The notes under the pieces were generated by a model, which saw only the letters and a list, made by a program, of their open reading frames with translations, searched no databases and was not told where the DNA came from. A program made the translations under genes and the position numbers. Source: Jeotgalicoccus sp. (GTDB lineage: Bacteria; Bacillota; Bacilli; Staphylococcales; Salinicoccaceae). Taken from it: a DNA stretch of 64,000 nt. Of the stretch, positions 59,714-64,000 are shown one piece after another (the stretch's first letter is position 1; each line of letters starts with the position of its first letter). The DNA is taken from assembly GCA_003513765.1 (NCBI GenBank), contig DONT01000004.1:1-64000 (forward strand). Reading direction: 5' to 3'.

Positions 59714-59956
59714 ATGGCAGTCAGTCAGGATACAATGTATGAACAAGTTGAAGAAGTATTAGATAAATTACGTCCCTTCCTTCTGCGCGATGGCGGAGAC
59801 GTTGAACTCGTAGATGTAGAAGACGGTATTGTGAAGCTCAGACTTCTAGGCGCATGCGGAACATGCCCAAGTTCAACGATTACTCTTAAAGCCGGTATCG
59901 AACGTGCACTTCTCGAAGAAGTACCAGGTTTTGTAGAAATCGAGCAAGTGTTTTAA
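59714..59956 (+). CDS. nfu: NifU-domain Fe-S carrier (Nfu/YutI)
   Basis: 80 aa, a lone NifU C-terminal domain: LRPFLLRDGGDVELVDV at residue 19 and LGACGTCPSSTITLK with Cys48 and Cys51, which bridge a [4Fe-4S] cluster in a dimer. It passes clusters from the Suf machinery to targets such as aconitase. TTGGAGTG precedes the ATG. It is monocistronic with a terminator. Confidence 0.95.
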   Translation: MAVSQDTMYEQVEEVLDKLRPFLLRDGGDVELVDVEDGIVKLRLLGACGTCPSSTITLKAGIERALLEEVPGFVEIEQVF

Positions 59957-59961
59957 ATCGC

Positions 59962-59992
59962 AGCCAGAGACGCCACGTCTCTGGCTTTTTTT
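59962..59992 (+). terminator. Terminator of nfu
   Basis: AGCCAGAGACG (59962-59972), loop CCA, CGTCTCTGGCT (59976-59986), followed by T. Confidence 0.95.
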
Positions 59993-60018
59993 ATTTTTTA
60001 AGGTGAGGAGCATGATCA

Positions 60019-60264
60019 ATGTATACAATTGTAGAGTTTTGCAACGCTAATATGCAAAAAGGAACTCATGATGTGTACGTTCAGCTGGATAAAAATCCGG
60101 CAATCGATGTTGTCGATTATGAATGCACAAATAATTGCGGTTTGTGCAGTAAAAGTTTTTTCGTTCTCGTAGACGGGGAAATCGTAGCTGCTAAAAATAA
60201 TGACCAGCTTCTTGAAAAAACTTATAAGCGGATCGACAAAAATAATCAGGCATTTGATGAGTGA
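60019..60264 (+). CDS. DUF1450 protein, YuzB-like
   Basis: 81 aa with four Cys: Cys8 (VEFCNAN), Cys36, Cys40 and Cys43 (YECTNNCGLC). The spacing suggests a metal or Fe-S ligand set on a thioredoxin-like fold. DUF1450 proteins of unknown function (B. subtilis YuzB) lie beside nfu in Bacillales. GGTGAGGAG precedes the ATG. It is placed between two Fe-S carrier genes, which hints at a linked role. Confidence 0.82.
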   Translation: MYTIVEFCNANMQKGTHDVYVQLDKNPAIDVVDYECTNNCGLCSKSFFVLVDGEIVAAKNNDQLLEKTYKRIDKNNQAFDE

Positions 60265-60352
60265 ACTCATCATTGGTACTAACGTTTTCCGTGTAGTATA
60301 ATTAGGATATTGAGATTTTTGTAACAAAGTATTTAGAACAGGAGTGATTTTT

Positions 60353-60712
60353 ATGTCATCAGTAACACTGACAGAAAGTGCGGCGTACGAAGTTAAAGAT
60401 ATGCTGGAAGCAAATGACATGTCGGAAGGTTTCCTGCGTTTTAAAATTCAAGGCGGAGGCTGTACGGGATTAACGTACGGTATGGCTGCAGAAAGTGAAG
60501 CATCGGAAAAGGATGAAGTATTCGAATTTCACGGTGTTAAAATGCTCGTTGCCAAAATGGATCTGCCTGTTGTAGACGGTACTGTGATTGATTTTAAACA
60601 GTCGCTTATCGGCGGCGGTTTTACGATTGAAAATCCGAATGCAAGCTTGTCATGCGGCTGCGGTTCGTCATTTAGAACTAAAGCAAATGCCGGTGCTCCG
60701 GGAGACTGTTAA
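60353..60712 (+). CDS. A-type Fe-S carrier, HesB/IscA family (YutM)
   Basis: 119 aa. The three A-type Cys are Cys37 (QGGGCTGLTYG) and Cys101/Cys103 (LSCGCGSSF); an extra C-terminal Cys119 is present. A-type proteins carry [2Fe-2S] or [4Fe-4S] clusters to apo-enzymes. The ATG at 60353 has AGGAGTG upstream; the GTG at 60344 overlaps that site. Confidence 0.92.
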   Translation: MSSVTLTESAAYEVKDMLEANDMSEGFLRFKIQGGGCTGLTYGMAAESEASEKDEVFEFHGVKMLVAKMDLPVVDGTVIDFKQSLIGGGFTIENPNASLSCGCGSSFRTKANAGAPGDC

Positions 60713-60718
60713 AATTAG

Positions 60719-60732
60719 TGAAAACGCTTGAA
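60719..60732 (+). promoter_or_regulatory. Possible CcpA cre site upstream of ndh
   Basis: TGAAAACGCTTGAA resembles the cre consensus TGWAARCGYTWNCA except for the last positions. It lies about 95 bases before ndh. Confidence 0.35.
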
Positions 60733-60827
60733 ATATTAACATTTAGTGCTAATATATAAACTGGTATAGAAACTGATATAACAGTTTAAAACATATAAAA
60801 CTTATTCGCTGGGAAGGAAAATAAATT

Positions 60828-62039
60828 ATGAGCTATGAAAGAAAAAAAGTTTTAGTACTTGGTGCCGGTTATGCAGGTTTATCTACAGTTAGTAAACTGC
60901 AGAAAATTATAGGAGTCCAGGAAGCGGACATTACTTTAATTAACAAAAATGAATACCACTATGAATCTACTTGGCTGCACGAAACTGCGGCAGGTTCAAT
61001 GAACTGGGAAGACGGTGTTTATCCGATTGCTAAAGTAGTCGATAACATGAAAGTACGTTTTATCCCTGCAGAAGTAACTAAAATTAACCGCGACCAGCAG
61101 GTTGTTGAAACAACTCAAGGCGATTTCGAATTCGATACGCTGGTTGTGGCACTAGGATTTGAAAGTGAATCATTCGGCATTAAAGGAATGGACGAATTTG
61201 CAACGACAATCGTCAGCCCTGAAACTGCTGTAACAACTCGCGAAGAAATTGAACAGAACTTTATCAAATACAAAACTTCAAAAGACCCTAAAGATCTTTC
61301 TATTCTTGTCGGCGGCGCAGGATTTACCGGTGTTGAATTCCTTGGTGAACTTGTTGAAACATTACCTGAGCTGTGCAAAATACACGGTATCGACTACAAC
61401 GACGTGAAGATTACGTGTGTAGAAGCAATGCCGTCTATGCTGCCGATGTTCTCGGATGAATTAACTCAGTACGCAGTTAATTTCCTTGAATCACGCGGTG
61501 TTGAATTTATGCTTGGTACTGCAATTGTTGCAGCAAATGAAAATGGTTTCGTTGTTAAAGTTAATGAAGAAGAAGTTCAGCTTGAAGCTTCAAGTGTCGT
61601 ATGGACAGCGGGTGTACGCGGTTCACGTCTGATGGAAGAATCATTTGAAGGTGTTAAACGCGGACGTATCGTCGTTAAAGAAGATTTAACAATTGACGGT
61701 TATCCGAATATCTTTGCAATCGGTGACGTTGCAGCTGTAATGAATGGTACTGGCGAAAACGCCCGTCCATATCCGACAACTGCTCAAATCGCAATGCAAT
61801 TAGGTGAACACACTGCTAAAAATATTAAACTTAACTTAAATGGCGAGAAAATGGAGTCATTCTCTTATGACGATAAAGGAACAGTATGTTCACTTGGGTC
61901 TAAAGATGGAATCGGCGTAGTTTTTGGCCGTGAAATTAAAGGTAAATCAGCTTCATTCATGAAGAAAGTCATCGATACTCGTGCAGTACTGAAAATTGGC
62001 GGCGCAGTACTAGGTGCAACAAAAGGAAAATTCCTGTAA
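60828..62039 (+). CDS. ndh: Type II NADH dehydrogenase (NADH:quinone oxidoreductase)
   Basis: 403 aa flavoprotein. The FAD motif GAGYAGLS is at residue 12, the NADH motif GGAGFTGVEFLGEL near residue 162, and FAIGDVAA near residue 300. It feeds electrons from NADH to menaquinone without pumping protons. B. subtilis counterpart is yumB/ndh. GGGAAGGA precedes the ATG. A hairpin terminator separates it partly from yuiB. Confidence 0.95.
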   Translation: MSYERKKVLVLGAGYAGLSTVSKLQKIIGVQEADITLINKNEYHYESTWLHETAAGSMNWEDGVYPIAKVVDNMKVRFIPAEVTKINRDQQVVETTQGDFEFDTLVVALGFESESFGIKGMDEFATTIVSPETAVTTREEIEQNFIKYKTSKDPKDLSILVGGAGFTGVEFLGELVETLPELCKIHGIDYNDVKITCVEAMPSMLPMFSDELTQYAVNFLESRGVEFMLGTAIVAANENGFVVKVNEEEVQLEASSVVWTAGVRGSRLMEESFEGVKRGRIVVKEDLTIDGYPNIFAIGDVAAVMNGTGENARPYPTTAQIAMQLGEHTAKNIKLNLNGEKMESFSYDDKGTVCSLGSKDGIGVVFGREIKGKSASFMKKVIDTRAVLKIGGAVLGATKGKFL

Positions 62040-62056
62040 TTTAAAATCAGCATTAT

Positions 62057-62090
62057 GCATGGGTATATATAATGCCCATGCTTTTATTTT
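62057..62090 (+). terminator. Terminator after ndh
   Basis: GCATGGG (62057-62063) pairs with CCCATGC (62075-62081), followed by a T-rich tract that ends at the yuiB ribosome site. Confidence 0.8.
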
Positions 62091-62105
62091 TTGGAGGAAA
62101 CAATT

Positions 62106-62429
62106 ATGGCAATGAATATAGTCCAGCTGTTTATTTCTGTACTGCTGTACTTCGTCTTATTTTATGGAATCAGTTTTATTCTGAACATGATTTTGAAGAT
62201 GACTTGGATTATGGCATATGTTTATCCGGTAATTGTGTTATGGATAATCGGCAGAGTATCATTATTTGATTACATAGCAAGTCCCGGTGAATCGTTCGGT
62301 ATTTTATGGGAGAATATCATCGGAATTTCAATATATGATATCGTCATTCTAGGCAGCGGTTTTATCGGAATTATTTTAGCAGGCATGACAATACGCTACT
62401 TAAGAAAAGCAGGTTATCAAATGTTTTAG
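62106..62429 (+). CDS. YuiB-like small membrane protein
   Basis: 107 aa with three transmembrane helices (about residues 3-38, with a kink, and 74-95). Similar in size, layout and place (after ndh) to B. subtilis YuiB, of unknown function. The ATG at 62106 lies 8 bases after GGAGG; the in-frame TTG at 62091 overlaps that site. It is probably co-transcribed with pepA, which starts 12 bases after it. Confidence 0.75.
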   Translation: MAMNIVQLFISVLLYFVLFYGISFILNMILKMTWIMAYVYPVIVLWIIGRVSLFDYIASPGESFGILWENIIGISIYDIVILGSGFIGIILAGMTIRYLRKAGYQMF

Positions 62430-62441
62430 GGGGCACACATT

Positions 62442-63932
62442 TTGAATATTAAATTTGAAGAAAAATACATTGCCGGTGATTCGGCAATTGTGATCGGTTT
62501 ACCTGAAAATATAAAAGAGCTGAAGAATTTTGATGAACTGGATACATTATTAAATGGTTTGACTGAAGAAATTATTTCGGCAAACGTACTGTCTGATACA
62601 TTCGGTAAAGTTACAACTACCGGCGTTACTATTCAGCGTCAGTACCGTAAAGTTATCGCTGTAGGTTTAGGAGACAGCGGCGAATTAACTGCGCTGAAAG
62701 TACAGAAAGCTGTCGGTAAATTATTCCAGTTTATGGCCGGAGAAAAAGACAGCCAAGCACAGTTTATTTTAGATACATTTGCTTTTGAACCTTTAGAAGT
62801 GGCTGATGCAGTGGGCATGATGTCTGCAGTAAGCAATCATGAACTGATAGGCTGTGATACAGCGGATAAAAAGCAGTTCCACGATGAATTGGATATCACA
62901 CTGGTTACAAAAGAAGATGTAAAAGCCGGTTACGATCACGGAGCAGCACTTGGCAGCAGTATTGTACTTGCGAGAGATTTTGCGACAATGCCGCCTAACT
63001 TACTGTATCCGGAAAGTTTTGCGGATGAACTGGCAGTGCAATTTAAAGAACGCCCATATATAAAAGGTGAAGTAAAAGACTTCGATACGCTCGTTCAGGA
63101 AGGATTCGGCCTGCTGACAGCAGTAGGTAAAGCATCTGTTAGAAAACCGAGACTGGTAACGATTGAATATAAGCATCCTGATGCAAAAAGCGACGCACCA
63201 ATCGCATTAGTCGGTAAAGGAATTACTTACGACTCAGGCGGCTATTCGCTTAAAACACGTACAGGCATGCGCTCAATGAAGTATGATATGAGCGGTGCAG
63301 CAAACGTTGCCGGCATGATGGACGCGATATCAAAATTAGAACTGCCGGTTCATGTTGTTGCAGTGCTTGCACTCGCAGAAAACATGGTGGACGGCAATGG
63401 CATGCGTCCTGACGATGTATATCAGTCGCTGTCCGGGAAGACTGTTGAAGTATCAAATACTGATGCTGAAGGCAGACTTGTGCTGGCAGACGCTGTGTAC
63501 TACGCTTCAACGACGTATAAACCTAAAGTAATGATGGACTTTGCAACGCTGACAGGTGCAGTGATACAGGCAATTGGTGCAGACCGTACCGGTGTATTTA
63601 CAAACCAGGGCAGAAAGTTTATCAATAACCTTTTAATCAGCAGTAAAGTAACAGGCGAAGACATCTGGCACCTGCCTATGTCAGAACTTGAAGACGACAG
63701 AGTAAAACAATCCGATATTGCAGATTTAATTAATGCAGACTTTAAGCCTGGGGGCGCATCATTTGCCGCTGCATTTATTAACCAGTTTACAGAAGAAACA
63801 CCGTGGGTACACTTTGATATTGCAGGAACAAGCAATACAACAAGTACAACACCATTCGCTAAAGCTGGATCGACAGGTGTAATGATCCGTACTATAGTGG
63901 ACTTAATAGAATCAGGTACGCTGTATGAATAA
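62442..63932 (+). CDS. pepA: Leucyl aminopeptidase, M17 family
   Basis: 496 aa. The C-terminal catalytic domain shows the metal/catalytic segments GKGITYDSGGYSLK near residue 262 and the M17 signature NTDAEGRLVLAD near residue 340. It removes N-terminal residues from peptides in the cytosol; B. subtilis counterpart is yuiE. The start is TTG with AGGGGG upstream. A probable thioesterase gene starts within its last codons. Confidence 0.94.
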   Translation: MNIKFEEKYIAGDSAIVIGLPENIKELKNFDELDTLLNGLTEEIISANVLSDTFGKVTTTGVTIQRQYRKVIAVGLGDSGELTALKVQKAVGKLFQFMAGEKDSQAQFILDTFAFEPLEVADAVGMMSAVSNHELIGCDTADKKQFHDELDITLVTKEDVKAGYDHGAALGSSIVLARDFATMPPNLLYPESFADELAVQFKERPYIKGEVKDFDTLVQEGFGLLTAVGKASVRKPRLVTIEYKHPDAKSDAPIALVGKGITYDSGGYSLKTRTGMRSMKYDMSGAANVAGMMDAISKLELPVHVVAVLALAENMVDGNGMRPDDVYQSLSGKTVEVSNTDAEGRLVLADAVYYASTTYKPKVMMDFATLTGAVIQAIGADRTGVFTNQGRKFINNLLISSKVTGEDIWHLPMSELEDDRVKQSDIADLINADFKPGGASFAAAFINQFTEETPWVHFDIAGTSNTTSTTPFAKAGSTGVMIRTIVDLIESGTLYE

Positions 63933-64000
63933 GGGAGTGCTAAAGACACTTGGCATTACAATTACAGTCGATGAGATTGGCAAATGTGCAGTAGAAATGC
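63925..64000 (+). CDS. Start of a protein, probably PaaI-like hotdog thioesterase (truncated by window)
   Basis: Open from the ATG at 63925, overlapping the pepA stop by 8 bases, to the window end. Only 25 residues are visible: MNKGVLKTLGITIT then VDEIGKCAVEM. The LGI...G...V.M pattern resembles the first strand of PaaI-family thioesterases, and I recall such a gene after pepA in staphylococci. A GTG at 63937 is an alternative start. Too little is visible to be certain. Confidence 0.45.
   Translation, partial: MNKGVLKTLGITITVDEIGKCAVEM

Noticed and set aside
1..64000. Prophage, insertion sequence, integrative element or biosynthetic cluster
   Set aside because: No transposase, integrase, phage structural or synthase gene is found; nearly all genes fit conserved Staphylococcaceae/Bacillus order.

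Overview
This window is a low-GC Firmicute chromosome segment, almost certainly from the family Staphylococcaceae but outside core Staphylococcus. Gene content and order match the S. aureus stretch running from uvrBA through hprK-lgt, trxB, rapZ-yvcK-whiA, clpP, the glycolytic operon, secG-est-rnr-smpB-ssrA, gcvH-metNPQ and sufCDSUB to the nfu/ndh/pepA region. Local runs also match Bacillus subtilis order (csbA-uvrB-uvrA-yvlB; yusI-gcvH-yusF-yusE-metNPQ; yunF-yunE-yunD; yutD-yutE-yutF; yumB-yuiB-yuiE). A Jeotgalicoccus/Salinicoccus-like genus is my inference. It is an ordinary core-genome region: I see no prophage, insertion sequence, CRISPR array or secretion-system island, and no gene-free stretch exceeds 300 bases.

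Layout. 1-0.9 kb: the end of a CHAP-domain cell-wall hydrolase, a repeat cluster and a 56-residue membrane protein. 1-8.5 kb: a TlpA-like thioredoxin, an HD phosphohydrolase, CsbA, then SOS-controlled uvrB-uvrA and a YvlB-like protein. 8.6-16.3 kb: hprK-lgt-yvoF-TPR, trxB, rapZ-yvcK-whiA. 16.4-18.3 kb: an epimerase and CtsR-controlled clpP on the minus strand, then tRNA-Arg(CCG). 18.3-24.8 kb: a split ThrE-type exporter, a glutaredoxin-like protein and pgk-tpiA-gpmI-eno without the usual gapR-gapA. 25-30.5 kb: NERD protein (minus), secG, est-rnr-smpB-tmRNA. 30.6-36.6 kb: glycerate kinase with a DASS transporter, csbD, ohr, a lipoprotein, aroD, a probable RsaE/RoxS-type sRNA, a Spx/ArsC-like protein and gcvH. 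36.7-41.3 kb: toprim and thioredoxin proteins, a SAM riboswitch with metNPQ, and ctaB (minus). 41.5-50 kb: two DUF4870 paralogues, sufCDSUB, a YfcC-type carrier and a thioredoxin. 50-52.4 kb (minus): fetA-fetB and an EamA exporter. 52.5-64 kb: yunF-yunE-yunD, a lysine riboswitch with an NhaC-type carrier, yutD-yutE-yutF, BirA-controlled bioY, Fe-S carrier genes, ndh, yuiB, pepA and the start of a probable thioesterase.

Regulation is unusually readable. I see a consensus LexA box at uvrB, a tandem CtsR operator at clpP, a BirA operator at bioY that doubles as a terminator stem, SAM-I and lysine riboswitches, and several candidate sigma-B promoters (csbD, the yusI-like gene, the first DUF4870 gene).

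The most interesting unexplained signal is a set of four unrelated, hairpin-forming repeat elements, at about 16.33, 24.87, 34.12 and 40.23 kb. Each sits at a convergent gene junction, and one shows a compensatory base change between its two copies. No wholly new multi-gene system is evident.
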